DNA of 64,000 nucleotides from Lysobacteraceae bacterium NML95-0200. GTDB lineage: Bacteria > Pseudomonadota > Gammaproteobacteria > Xanthomonadales > Xanthomonadaceae. Made by a program: the position numbers and the translations under genes. Under the pieces are notes generated by a model, which had not been told where the DNA came from, did not search any database, and saw only the letters and a program-made list of their open reading frames with translations. Positions 18,863-31,400 of this stretch are shown here, in pieces; the first letter of the stretch is position 1; each line of letters opens with the position of its first letter. The stretch is taken from NCBI GenBank assembly GCA_002798255.1, contig NWQQ01000012.1:1-64000 (forward strand), read 5' to 3'.

Positions 18863-18886
18863 TTGCGCTGCGCAAAGGCTGCGCAA
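18863..18886. promoter_or_regulatory. Palindrome and repeat in the ldh/icmF divergent region, candidate operator
   Basis: TTGCGCTGCGCAA is a perfect 13-nt dyad, and its right half TGCGCAA is repeated 11 nt further on. A TACAAT hexamer, a possible -10 for icmF, follows about 10 nt later. Placement between two divergent catabolic units suggests a regulator site; no regulator gene adjoins, so the binding protein is unknown. Confidence 0.35.
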
Positions 18887-18939
18887 GCCCCGGCGCTACA
18901 ATCCGGGATTCCGGTTTCATTCACATTGCGAGTGTACCC

Positions 18940-21900
18940 ATGTCCGAGCTGCCCCAAGCCGCCCAAACCCGCAGCCCACTGCGTTTTGTTACCGCCGCCA
19001 GCCTGTTTGACGGCCATGATGCCGCCATCAACATCATGCGTCGCCTGATTCAGGGGCAGGGCGTGGAAGTGATTCATCTCGGCCACAACCGCAGCGTCGA
19101 GGACGTGGTGCGCGCCGCCTTGCAGGAAGATGCCGATGCGATTGCGCTGTCCAGCTATCAGGGCGGGCATGTCGAATATTTCAAATACATGGTGGACATG
19201 CTCAAGGCGCGCGGTGCGGCGCATGTGCGCGTGTTCGGCGGCGGTGGCGGCACCATCACCCCGGAAGAAATCCGCGAGCTTGAGGCTTATGGCGTGGAGC
19301 GCATCTATCACCCCAATGACGGTATGCGCATGGGGCTGGTGGAGATGATTGAAGACGTGGTGGCGCGTGCCGAGGCCGCACGTCTGCCGGACGGGCCGGG
19401 CTTGGACAGCGCCGATATCGAAATCGCTGCCGGACGGATGCTCTCGGCCATCGAAGACGGCGTGCTGGATGCGGCGCAGCTGGCAGGGCTGCGCGAAGCC
19501 TGGCAGCAGGCCGGTGGCCAGACCCCGGTGATCGGCATCACCGGCACCGGCGGTGCGGGCAAGTCCAGCGTCACCGACGAGCTTTTGAACCGCTTTCTTG
19601 CCAGTTTTCCGGAAATGCGCATCGCGGTGATTTCCGTGGACCCGACCCGGAGACGCACCGGCGGCGCGCTGCTGGGCGATCGTATCCGCATGAATTCGCT
19701 GCGCAGCGCGCGGGTATTCATGCGCTCGATGGCAACCCGCCGCCAGCATGCGGCGACCAACTTGGTGCTGAAAGATTCCATCGCCTATCTCAAGGCGCAG
19801 GGCTTTGACCTGGTGATTGTGGAAACCGCAGGCATCGGCCAGAGCGATTCGGAAATCGTCGATTTGGTGGATTTCCCGATGTATGTGATGACCAGCGACT
19901 ATGGCGCGGCCAGCCAGCTGGAAAAAATCGACATGCTGGATTTTGCCGAGCTGGTGGTGCTCAACAAATACGACAGGCGCGGCGCAGAGGACGCGCTGCG
20001 CGATGTGCGCAAGCAGTGGCGGCGCAATCATCTGGCCTTCCAGGCCAGCGATGAGGCGGTGCCGGTATATCCGACCATCGCCAGCCAGTTCAACGACCCG
20101 GGCGTGAGCTGGATGTTTGTCAATCTCTGCCGTCTGCTGCGCGAAAAACTGGCACTGCCCGCTGCGCAATGGACGCCACAGATGGACACCACGCTGAAAG
20201 AGCCGCGCGCCACGGTGCTGATTCCCGGCAGCCGGGTGCGTTATCTGGCCGAAATTGCCGAGCAGGGCCGCAGCATCGCTGCGCGCATCCACAGCCAGAG
20301 CGAGGCTGCCGAGCATGCGCAGTCGCTATGGCAGGCGCTGCGGGCACTGGCCGACCCGGCATTGCCCGAACCACTGGAGCTATACAGCCAGGCGCTGCTT
20401 GAAGAAAATACCGATGCCACGCTGCAACGCCTGCGCCGCGCCTATCAGGAGGCCCTCAGCGCGCTGGATGCCGAAAGCCTGAAACTGCTGCGTGAATGGC
20501 CTTCCAGGCTGAAATCCATCAGCGATGCCGTCAATCAATATCAGGTGCGCGACAAAACCATCCGCGTGGAAAACTACCGGCAATCGCTCAGCCAGCAGAT
20601 GATTCCGAAAATCGCCGCGCCCACGCACAAGAGCTGGGGCGAGCTTTTGACCTTTCTGCAAAAAGAAAACCTGCCGGGCAGCTATCCCTATACCGGCGGC
20701 GTGTATCCGTACCGGCGCAGCGGCGAAGACCCGATTCGCATGTTTGCCGGAGAAGGTACGCCCGAGCGCACCAATCGCCGCTTTCATTACCTGTCGCTGG
20801 GGCAGCCTGCGGCGCGGCTGTCCACTGCCTTCGACAGCGTCACCCTGTATGGCGAAGACCCGGCGCCACGCCCGGATATTTACGGAAAAATCGGCAATTC
20901 CGGGGTGAATATCGCAAGCCTCGATGACATGAAAAAGCTGTATTCGGGCTTTGACCTGTGCGCGCCCAGCACCAGCGTGTCGATGACCATCAATGGGCCT
21001 GCGCCGATTATCCTGGCGATGTTCATGAATACCGCCATCGACCAGCAGGTGGAGAAATACCTGAAAGCCGACCCGGCGCGCTGGCAGGCGGCCGAGGCAA
21101 AAATCGCGCAATTGTTTGCAGACCGTCCCCGCCCGCGTTATCAGGGTGAGCTGCCCGAGGGCAATGACGGCCTGGGGCTGGGCTTGCTGGGCGTCAGCGG
21201 CGAGCAGGTAGTGGATGCCGACACCTATGCGCGCATCAAGGCCGAAACTCTGAAAACCGTGCGCGGCACGGTGCAGGCCGACATCCTCAAGGAAGACCAG
21301 GCGCAGAACACCTGCATCTTCAGCACCGAGTTCGCGCTGCGGATGATGGGCGATATCCAGCAATACTTTGTCGATCACGGCGTGCGCAATTTCTATTCGG
21401 TGTCGATTTCCGGCTACCACATCGCCGAGGCCGGCGCGAACCCGGTCAGCCAGCTCGCCTTCACCCTGAGCAATGGCTTCACCATCGTCGAGTATTACCT
21501 GGCGCGCGGCATGCAGATTGACGATTTCGCGCCGAACCTGTCGTTCTTCTTCTCCAACGGCATGGACCCGGAATACACCGTGATTGGCCGCGTGGCGCGG
21601 CGCATCTGGGCGCGGGCGATGCGTGAGCGCTACGGCGCTTCGCCCCGCAGCCAGATGATGAAGTATCACATCCAGACCAGTGGCCGCAGCCTGCACGCCC
21701 AGGAAATCCAGTTCAACGACATCCGCACCACCTTGCAGGCGCTCTATGCACTGTTTGACAACTGCAACAGCCTGCATACCAATGCCTATGACGAGGCGAT
21801 TACCACGCCCACCGAAGAATCGGTACGCCGCGCCGTGGCCATCCAGATGATTATCAACAAGGAGCTGGGGCTGAATTTCATCGAAAACCCCTGGCAGGGC

Positions 21901-22365
21901 AGCTTTGCGGTGGACTATCTCACTGACCTGGTGGAAGAAGCGGTGTACAAGGAATTTGAAGCCATCAGCGAGCGCGGCGGCGTGCTCGGCGCGATGGACA
22001 CCATGTACCAGCGCGGCAAGATTCAGGAAGAATCGTTGTACTACGAGCAGAAAAAGCACGATGGCAGCCTGCCGCTGATTGGCGTCAACACCTTCCTTGG
22101 CAAGGACAGCCAGGGCGTGGCCACGGAAATCGAGCTGATTCGCTCAACGCCGGAAGAAAAACAGCAGCAAATCGACAATGTGCTGGCCTATCAAGCCGCT
22201 CGCAACCCGCTGGCCGGAGAGGCGGGACTGCGCTTTTTGCAGGACACTGCCCGCGCCCGGCAAAACCTGTTCAGCGCCTTGATGGACGCGGTCAAAACCC
22301 ACTCGCTCGGGCAAATCTCCCACGCGCTTTATGAAGTCGGCGGCGAATACCGGCGCAATATGTAA
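18940..22365 (+). CDS. icmF: Fused isobutyryl-CoA mutase IcmF (B12-dependent)
   Basis: The 1141-residue protein combines three modules in one chain. The N-terminal B12-binding domain carries the base-off signature [10 protein letters not shown] with SSYQGGH, the MeaI-type G-protein chaperone has its P-loop GTGGAGKSS at about residues 202-210, and the C-terminal half is a mutase barrel ([26 protein letters not shown]). This order defines IcmF, which interconverts isobutyryl- and n-butyryl-CoA and, in some members, isovaleryl- and pivalyl-CoA. Methylmalonyl-CoA mutase is organised differently. The ATG (MSELPQA) starts just before the B12 domain; the frame stays open far upstream but only through the opposite-strand ldh gene. 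The enzyme fits the adjoining branched-chain catabolic genes. Confidence 0.95.
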   Translation: MSELPQAAQTRSPLRFVTAASLFDGHDAAINIMRRLIQGQGVEVIHLGHNRSVEDVVRAALQEDADAIALSSYQGGHVEYFKYMVDMLKARGAAHVRVFGGGGGTITPEEIRELEAYGVERIYHPNDGMRMGLVEMIEDVVARAEAARLPDGPGLDSADIEIAAGRMLSAIEDGVLDAAQLAGLREAWQQAGGQTPVIGITGTGGAGKSSVTDELLNRFLASFPEMRIAVISVDPTRRRTGGALLGDRIRMNSLRSARVFMRSMATRRQHAATNLVLKDSIAYLKAQGFDLVIVETAGIGQSDSEIVDLVDFPMYVMTSDYGAASQLEKIDMLDFAELVVLNKYDRRGAEDALRDVRKQWRRNHLAFQASDEAVPVYPTIASQFNDPGVSWMFVNLCRLLREKLALPAAQWTPQMDTTLKEPRATVLIPGSRVRYLAEIAEQGRSIAARIHSQSEAAEHAQSLWQALRALADPALPEPLELYSQALLEENTDATLQRLRRAYQEALSALDAESLKLLREWPSRLKSISDAVNQYQVRDKTIRVENYRQSLSQQMIPKIAAPTHKSWGELLTFLQKENLPGSYPYTGGVYPYRRSGEDPIRMFAGEGTPERTNRRFHYLSLGQPAARLSTAFDSVTLYGEDPAPRPDIYGKIGNSGVNIASLDDMKKLYSGFDLCAPSTSVSMTINGPAPIILAMFMNTAIDQQVEKYLKADPARWQAAEAKIAQLFADRPRPRYQGELPEGNDGLGLGLLGVSGEQVVDADTYARIKAETLKTVRGTVQADILKEDQAQNTCIFSTEFALRMMGDIQQYFVDHGVRNFYSVSISGYHIAEAGANPVSQLAFTLSNGFTIVEYYLARGMQIDDFAPNLSFFFSNGMDPEYTVIGRVARRIWARAMRERYGASPRSQMMKYHIQTSGRSLHAQEIQFNDIRTTLQALYALFDNCNSLHTNAYDEAITTPTEESVRRAVAIQMIINKELGLNFIENPWQGSFAVDYLTDLVEEAVYKEFEAISERGGVLGAMDTMYQRGKIQEESLYYEQKKHDGSLPLIGVNTFLGKDSQGVATEIELIRSTPEEKQQQIDNVLAYQAARNPLAGEAGLRFLQDTARARQNLFSALMDAVKTHSLGQISHALYEVGGEYRRNM

Positions 22366-22411
22366 GGCAGCGGCTCAGCCCTGCATTTGACAGGGCCGGG
22401 TTTGGAATGAC

Positions 22412-25092
<2,681 letters not shown>

Positions 25093-25096
<4 letters not shown>

Positions 25097-26196
25097 GCGG
25101 CAGATTCCAGCTGTGGCAGTGCACGCGGCGGCAGCGATGCCAAGGCATCGGCAATCGCGCGGATATGTGCAGGCGAGGTGCCGCAGCAACCGCCGACGAT
25201 ATTTACCAGGCCCGATTCGGCAAAGCCGCGCAGCACTTCGGCCATGTCCTCGGGGGTTTCGTCATAGCCGCCAAAAGCATTGGGCAGCCCGGCATTGGGA
25301 TGGGTGCTGACATAGGCATCGGCCACTTGTGCCAGGGTGTCGATATGTGCGCGCAAGTCTTTGGCGCCCAGCGCACAATTGAGGCCGATTGCCAGTGGCC
25401 GGGCATGGCGTAGCGAATACCAGAACGCCTCGGCGGTTTGCCCTGAAAGCGTGCGCCCGGACGCATCGGTGATGGTGCCGGAAATCATCACCGGCAGGCG
25501 CGCCCCTAGCGCATCGAAGGCTTCCTCGATGGCGAACAGCGCGGCCTTGGCGTTCAGGGTGTCGAACACCGTTTCCACCATCAGGATATCGGCACCGCCT
25601 GCGATCAGGCCGTCCGCCGCCTGTCGGTAAGTGGCGCGCAGCTCGTCAAAGGTGATGGCGCGGTAGCCGGGGCGGTTGACATCCGGCGAGAGCGAGGCGG
25701 TGCGGCTGGTGGGGCCGAGCACGCCGACCACAAAGCGCGGTTTGTCCGGGGTGAGCGCTTGCACTTCGTCGCAGGCGGCGCGAGCCAGACGTGCGCCTTC
25801 GCAGTTCAGCTCATGCACCAGATGCTGCAACTGGTAGTCGGCCAGTGAAATGGTGGTGGAATTGAAGGTATTGGTTTCCACAAGGTCGGCACCGGCCATG
25901 AGGTATTCGCGGTGGATGCCTTGGATGATATGCGGCTGAGTCAGGGTCAGAAGGTCGTTATTGCCGCGTTGGTCGTGACCTTGGCAGCCACAGCCCTCGC
26001 CATGCTGGTGGCTGCCATCTGGCGTGAACAGACGGTCGTAGCCATCACGGAAACGCTCACCGCGATAGTCGGCCTCGCCAAGTTCATGGCGCTGAATCAT
26101 GGTGCCCATCGCACCATCGAGAATCAGGATGCGCTGTTTGAGCGCAGCCAATAGCGCCTCGGCACGCGCCGGGTGATGCCAGGGCAGCGACTTCAC
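25093..26196 (-). CDS. metH: Methionine synthase, homocysteine-binding subunit (split MetH, N-terminal part)
   Basis: This 367-residue chain is the zinc-dependent homocysteine methyltransferase barrel of MetH. Zinc cysteines are seen in GLNCALG and in the pair GGCCGTS; substrate motifs are [10 protein letters not shown] and ETNTFNSTT. Between RDGYDRLF and GNNDLLTL there is an insertion of about 20 residues that E. coli MetH lacks, rich in His and Cys (core [13 protein letters not shown]). It looks able to bind metal, although its role is unknown. The start is GTG inside the stop of the upstream regulator gene (GTGA overlap) and the end overlaps the partner subunit (ATGA). This puts regulator and both subunits in one coupled operon. 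Confidence 0.95.
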
Positions 26197-27122
26197 GGCT
26201 TGACCCCAATCAGCGCGATGACTTCAAAATGCGGCGGACGGCGCTCGCGGGTGATGGTGCCCTCGTCCTGCAAGACAAGTCCGGCCTTTTCGATGAACTT
26301 TTGCAGCTCTTTGCGGGTAAAGCCGAGATTGACATGGCCAAACGGCTCAACCGCAGAGGCATGGGCGTGTTTGCCAAGGCTCGAGAGCAGCAGGCGCCCG
26401 CCGGGGCGCAGCACGCGCGCAGCCTCGTTCACTGCCTGCTGCGGCTTTTCTGCATAAGTCAGGGCGTGCATCATCACCACTAGGTCGAAACTGGCATCGG
26501 CAAAACGCAGCGCGTGCATATCGCCCTCGATGACTTCCACATTGTCATGCACGCGCAGCCGCTCACTGGCGGCATTCACCACCCGGCGACTGGCATCCAG
26601 ACAGACATAGCGCTCGGCATGCGGTGCCATCAGCTCGGCCAGCACGCCATCACCAGAAGCGATATCCAGCACATCACCGGCATCGAGCAGCGGCAGGGCG
26701 CTGCGCGCCAGCGCCTCCCAGGTGCGGCCGGGCGAGTAATGCCGCTCCATGTCACCGGCGACCGAATCCGCCCAGTTCTGCTCCTGCGCACGGCTTGCCA
26801 ATACCTGCGGTAGGCGCGCGGCATCCTGCGCCAGCAGCGGGTCATCACTGCCATCGCGCAATGCCAGCCACAGGGTGCGCTGCGCCGCATCCAGCGACTC
26901 CTCATCAAAGCGGTAATAAGCCGAAACCCCGGCGCGCCGGTCACGCACCAATGCGGCCTCTTTCAGCCGCGCCAGATGCGTGGACACCCGTGGCTGGGCA
27001 AGGCCGGTGATGGCGGCAAGCTCGGCCACGGTCAGCTCCTCGCGCGCCAACAGCGCCAACAACCGCACCCGTGTAGCATCGGCAAATACCTTGAGGCGAC
27101 TCGACCAGGCTTCCAAATCCAT
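26193..27122 (-). CDS. ArsR-type HTH regulator fused to SAM-methyltransferase domain (SahR-like)
   Basis: This 309-residue protein has an N-terminal winged helix of ArsR type ([42 protein letters not shown] region, residues about 14-65). A class I SAM-binding methyltransferase-like domain follows ([35 protein letters not shown]). The ArsR metal-binding cysteines (CxC) are absent. The same architecture defines SahR, a repressor of SAM-cycle genes that releases DNA when its methylase-like domain binds S-adenosylhomocysteine. Heading an operon with both MetH subunits fits that role exactly. Two ATGs are possible; this one is preferred because a sigma70-like promoter and palindrome lie between the two. 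The effector is inferred, not shown. Confidence 0.85.
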   Translation of the reverse strand: MDLEAWSSRLKVFADATRVRLLALLAREELTVAELAAITGLAQPRVSTHLARLKEAALVRDRRAGVSAYYRFDEESLDAAQRTLWLALRDGSDDPLLAQDAARLPQVLASRAQEQNWADSVAGDMERHYSPGRTWEALARSALPLLDAGDVLDIASGDGVLAELMAPHAERYVCLDASRRVVNAASERLRVHDNVEVIEGDMHALRFADASFDLVVMMHALTYAEKPQQAVNEAARVLRPGGRLLLSSLGKHAHASAVEPFGHVNLGFTRKELQKFIEKAGLVLQDEGTITRERRPPHFEVIALIGVKP

Positions 27123-27135
27123 TATCTTTTTATCC

Positions 27136-27149
27136 GAATCAAAAGATTC
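27136..27149. promoter_or_regulatory. Palindrome at the regulator-metH promoter, candidate autorepression operator
   Basis: GAATC-AAAA-GATTC is a perfect 5-bp dyad lying immediately downstream of the predicted -10, over the expected transcription start. A second imperfect dyad (ATCTTTT/AAAAGAT) overlaps it. A repressor bound here would block initiation. Confidence 0.4.
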
Positions 27150-27178
27150 ATTCTCGCCGTGCTCTTCCATACGGTCAA
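27150..27178 (-). promoter_or_regulatory. Predicted sigma70 promoter for the sahR-like/metH operon
   Basis: On the minus strand TTGACC (27178-27173) and GAGAAT (27155-27150) are separated by 17 nt. The -35 is good and the -10 weak. Use of this promoter favours the downstream start codon of the regulator. Confidence 0.4.
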
Positions 27179-27244
27179 GAAGCGTGAGATTTGTGCAGCA
27201 TGAGGGCTACAATGCCGCATTCAAATCAGATGTGAGAGGTCATC

Positions 27245-28393
27245 GTGGATTTTGGCTTTACCGAAGAGCAGTTGATGATTCAGGATGTGGCGCGCCGCAT
27301 CGCCGAAGAAAAAATCGCCCCCTCCGCCGAACACCATGACCAGACCGGCGAGTTTCCGCTGGAAAACATCCGCCTTCTGGGCGAAAACGGGCTGATGGGG
27401 ATTGAAGTGCCTGCCGAATACGGTGGCGCTGGCATGGACACGGTGGGCTATGTGCTGGCGATGATTGAAATCGCTGCGGCCGATGCGGCGCACAGCACCA
27501 TCATGTCGGTCAACAATTCGCTGTTCTGCAACGGCATCCTGACCCACGGCACTGAAGCGCAGAAGCAAAAATATGTGCGTGATATCGCTGAAGGCCGCGC
27601 CATTGGCGCATTCGCGCTGACCGAGCCGCAATCGGGCTCGGACGCGACCGCGATGCGTTGTCGCGCCGTCAAGCAGGCCGATGGCAGCTTTGTCATCAAC
27701 GGCAAAAAAAGCTGGATTACTTCCGGGCCTGTGGCCGATTACATCGTGCTGTTTGCCATGACCGACCCGGACAAGGGCGCGCGCGGCATCACCGCCTTCA
27801 TGATTGATACCCAGCGCCAGGGCTTCCATCGCGGCAAGACCGAGCCCAAGCTCGGCATCCGCGCCTCGGCCACCTGCGAAATCGAGTTCACCGATTACCT
27901 CGCGCAAGCCGATGAAGTGCTGGGCGAAGAAGGGCAGGGCTTCAAGATCGCCATGAGCGTGCTCGATGCCGGGCGTATCGGCATTGCTAGCCAGGCCATC
28001 GGCATTGCCCGTGCGGCGTATCAGGCCAGCCTGGAATACGTCAAAGAGCGCAAGGCATTTGGCCAGGCCATCGGTAGCTTCCAGATGATTCAGGCCAAGA
28101 TTGCCGACATGAAATGCAAGCTCGATGCCGCGCTGCTTCTGACGCTGCACGCGGCCTGGAAAAAATCGCAAGGCGGGCGCTTCAGCACCGAAGCTGCCGT
28201 TGCCAAACTCACCGCATCGGAAAACGCGATGTGGATTGCCCACCAGTCTGTGCAAATCCATGCCGGTATGGGCTATAGCAAGGAAATGCCGCTGGAGCGT
28301 TACTTCCGTGACGCGAAAATCACCGAAATCTACGAGGGCACCAGTGAAATCCAGCGGCTGGTGATCGCTCGTAACGAAACCGGTCTTCGTTGA
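27245..28393 (+). CDS. Acyl-CoA dehydrogenase, short-chain type
   Basis: This 382-residue FAD enzyme introduces a 2,3-double bond into acyl-CoA. Family motifs are FALTEPQSGSDAT, KKSWITSGPVADYIVLF and the C-terminal catalytic region GMGYSKEMPLERYFRDAKITEIYEGTSEIQ. The catalytic Glu is in the usual YEGTSE position, which places it with short-chain or short/branched-chain enzymes rather than the isovaleryl type. The start is GTG with GAGAGG a few nt upstream. With IcmF and leucine catabolism nearby, butyryl- or isobutyryl-CoA are plausible substrates, but the sequence does not settle this. Its last codons overlap a possible TTG of the next frame; the next gene probably starts 38 nt later. Confidence 0.9.
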   Translation: MDFGFTEEQLMIQDVARRIAEEKIAPSAEHHDQTGEFPLENIRLLGENGLMGIEVPAEYGGAGMDTVGYVLAMIEIAAADAAHSTIMSVNNSLFCNGILTHGTEAQKQKYVRDIAEGRAIGAFALTEPQSGSDATAMRCRAVKQADGSFVINGKKSWITSGPVADYIVLFAMTDPDKGARGITAFMIDTQRQGFHRGKTEPKLGIRASATCEIEFTDYLAQADEVLGEEGQGFKIAMSVLDAGRIGIASQAIGIARAAYQASLEYVKERKAFGQAIGSFQMIQAKIADMKCKLDAALLLTLHAAWKKSQGGRFSTEAAVAKLTASENAMWIAHQSVQIHAGMGYSKEMPLERYFRDAKITEIYEGTSEIQRLVIARNETGLR

Positions 28394-28431
28394 CCATTCC
28401 CAACCTTGATTCTCCTGCACAGGTAGATGAG

Positions 28432-31400
28432 ATGACTGCCAAAAAAGCCACTTCGCGCGCGGTTTCCAACTCGCGTGTCTCTGCTGTTTCGCTCAAAGAG
28501 GTGCAAAGCCTGCTGACCAAAAAGGAGGATGCGGCGCGCTTTGCCAGCGCACTGTATGCACGCATGACCCCCGGCGAGCTGGCGGCGCATCCGGCCGCAA
28601 CCTGGGCGGCATTGGCGGCCGACCTGCTGGAGTTCGCCAAAGTCCGCAAATCGGGCAAGGCGCTGCTGCGGGTGTTCAACCCGGAGAGCAAGAAGCACGG
28701 CTGGGACAGCGCGCGCAGTGTGCTGCAAATTGTCAATGACGATATGCCGTTCCTGGTGGATTCGGTTACCAATGCGCTGACCGATGCCGGTATCGGCATC
28801 CACGCCCTGCTGCACCCGGTAGTGAAGGTCGGGCGTGATGGCAGCGGCAAGCTCAAGGCCACCGGCAAGGGCGAGGCCGAATCGCTGATTCATGTGGAAA
28901 TCGACCGTCTGGCCGCCGCCGATGCGCGCAAGCTGGAGACCACCATCAAGCGCGTGCTGGAGGATGTGCGCGTGAGCGTGGCGGACTGGGAAAAAATCCG
29001 CGAGCAAATGCTGGCCTCTGCCGAGGCGCTGAAGTCGCATCCCAAGAGCATCGAAGCCAGCGCCCTGGACGAAACCCGCGAGTTTCTGGAATGGGTGGCC
29101 GATGACCACTTCACCTTCCTGGGCTACCGCGAATACAAAGTGGAAAAGCAGGGCAAGGACGACATGCTGGTGCCGGTCAAGGGCAGTGGCCTTGGTCTGT
29201 TGCGCGCCGATGCCGGCCAGTCGCGGCCGATGAAGTCGCTGGATGCGCACCAGTTGCAGGCCGATGGCGTGCGTGAGCCGCTGGTGCTGACCAAGACCAA
29301 TGCCCGTGCCACCGTGCACCGCAGTGGCTATATGGATTACATCGGCGTGGTGAGCTTCGATGCCAAGGGCAAGGCGGTGGGCGAAAAACGCTTTATCGGC
29401 CTGTTCACCTCCAGCGCCTACAACTGCAATGCCTGGGATATCCCGGTGGTGCGCAGCCGCTGCGAAGACGTGATGAAAGCCTCGGGGCTGCCCGAATCCG
29501 GCCACAGCGCCAAGGCGCTGCGCCATATCCTGCAAACCCTGCCGCGCGACGAACTGTTCCAGTCCAGCCGTGAAGAATTGCAGTCGCTCTCCGGCGGCAT
29601 TCTCGGCCTGCAAGAGCGCGTGGACAGCAAGCTGTTCGTGCGCCGCAACCGCTATGGCCGTTATTACTCGGTGCTGGCCTTTGTGCCGCGCGAGCGTTTC
29701 AACACCGCGATGCGCAAGCGTATCGAGGAACTGCTGAAAACCCATCTGCAAGCCGACCATATTGACAGCAATGTGCTGATGGGCGACTCGCCGCTGGTAC
29801 AGCTGCATATGAATGTGCGTCCGCGTGCCGATGCCGAAGTCGGTGAAGTGGATATTGCCGCGCTTGAAGCGGGTCTGACCGGCATCGTGCGCAACTGGCA
29901 TGATGATTTGACCGATTTGCTGATTGCCGAGCATGGCGAAAGCGAAGGTCTGGCGCTGGCCAGGCGTTATGGACGCGCGCTCAGCACCTCCTATATTGAA
30001 CAGGCCAGCGTCGCCTCGGCTGCTGCCGACGTGGTGCAACTGGCCGCGCTGACCGGCGCCGATGACCTGCGCATCAGCCTGCGCGCCGACCAGGAGGCCA
30101 GCCATGCCAAGGGCGCGGTCGAGGTCAAGCTCTACCATCGCGACTACAGCCTGCCGTTGTCCGATGTCATCCCGATGCTAGAAAACATGGGGCTGCGCAT
30201 CGTCGCCGAATACCCGCACAAGGTGGCAGGTGAGGGCGAAACCGCCTATGTGCAGGACTTTGAAGTCACCGTGCCCGAAGGCGCCGACCCGGCTGCCCAT
30301 GCCGACCTTTTTGTCGAAGCCTTTGGCCGCGTCTGGCGCGGCGAGCTGGAGAGCGACGGCTTCAACAAGCTGATTCTGGCCGCCGGCCTTGGCTGGAAAC
30401 AGGTTTCGATGCTGCGCGCCTATTGCAAATACCTGCTGCAAATCGGCGTGCCGTTCTCGCAGAGCTATGTGGAAGCCACGCTCTCGCGCTATCCGGCGAT
30501 TGCCCGGCAGATTGCCGAACATTTCGCCGCCCGCTTCGACCCTGCAATCAAGTCCGGCCGCGACAAGCGCATGGCGGCCAGCCAGGCGGCGCTTGCCAGG
30601 CAGCTGGAAGAGGTCAAGAGCCTGGATGAAGACCGCATCCTGCGCAGCTTCATCGGCGTGATTGATGCCACCTTGCGCACCAATTACTACATCGAATATG
30701 CAGGCGGCCTGCGCAAGGACGGCGGCCCGGCCGACTATCTGAGCTTCAAGCTCGACTGCGCCCAGGTGCCCGACCTGCCCAAGCCGCGCCCGTACCGCGA
30801 AATCTGGGTCTGCGGCCCGCGCGTGGAAGGCACCCACCTGCGCTATGGCCCGGTGGCGCGCGGCGGCCTGCGCTGGTCGGATCGCCGTGAAGACTTCCGC
30901 ACCGAGGTGCTGGGTCTTGTCAAGGCGCAGATGGTGAAGAACACGGTGATTGTGCCGGTGGGCAGCAAGGGCGGCTTCTTTGCCAAGCAGCTGCCTGACC
31001 CGGCGGTTGACCGCGATGCCTGGTTCAATGAAGGCGTGGCCTGCTACCAGCGTTTCATCAATGGCCTCTTGGACATTACCGACAATCTCTCGCGTGAGGG
31101 CAAGGTATTGCCGCCTGCCAATGTGGTACGCCACGATGGTGATGATCCTTATCTGGTGGTGGCGGCTGACAAGGGCACCGCGACCTTCTCCGACAGGGCC
31201 AATGCCATTTCCGAAGCGCACGGCTTCTGGCTGGGCGATGCCTTCGCCTCCGGCGGCTCGGTCGGCTATGACCACAAGGGCATGGGCATCACCGCCCGTG
31301 GCGCCTGGGAATCGGTCAAGCGCCACTTCCGCGCCCTGGGCCGCAACAGCCAGAAGGAGGACTTCACCTGTGTGGGCATCGGTGACATGTCCGGCGACGT

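Noticed and set aside
18001-18939. Upstream extension of the icmF frame by over 300 codons
   Set aside because: It runs antisense through leucine dehydrogenase; the B12-binding domain begins right after the ATG at 18940.
27123-27244. Cobalamin riboswitch for the metH operon
   Set aside because: The leader between the likely promoter and the regulator start is about 20-30 nt, far too short for a B12 riboswitch, and no B12-box was seen.
28390-28431. TTG start for gdhB overlapping the acyl-CoA dehydrogenase stop (TTGA)
   Set aside because: The ATG at 28432 has a nearer AGG box and gives the normal N-terminus; the TTG cannot be excluded entirely.
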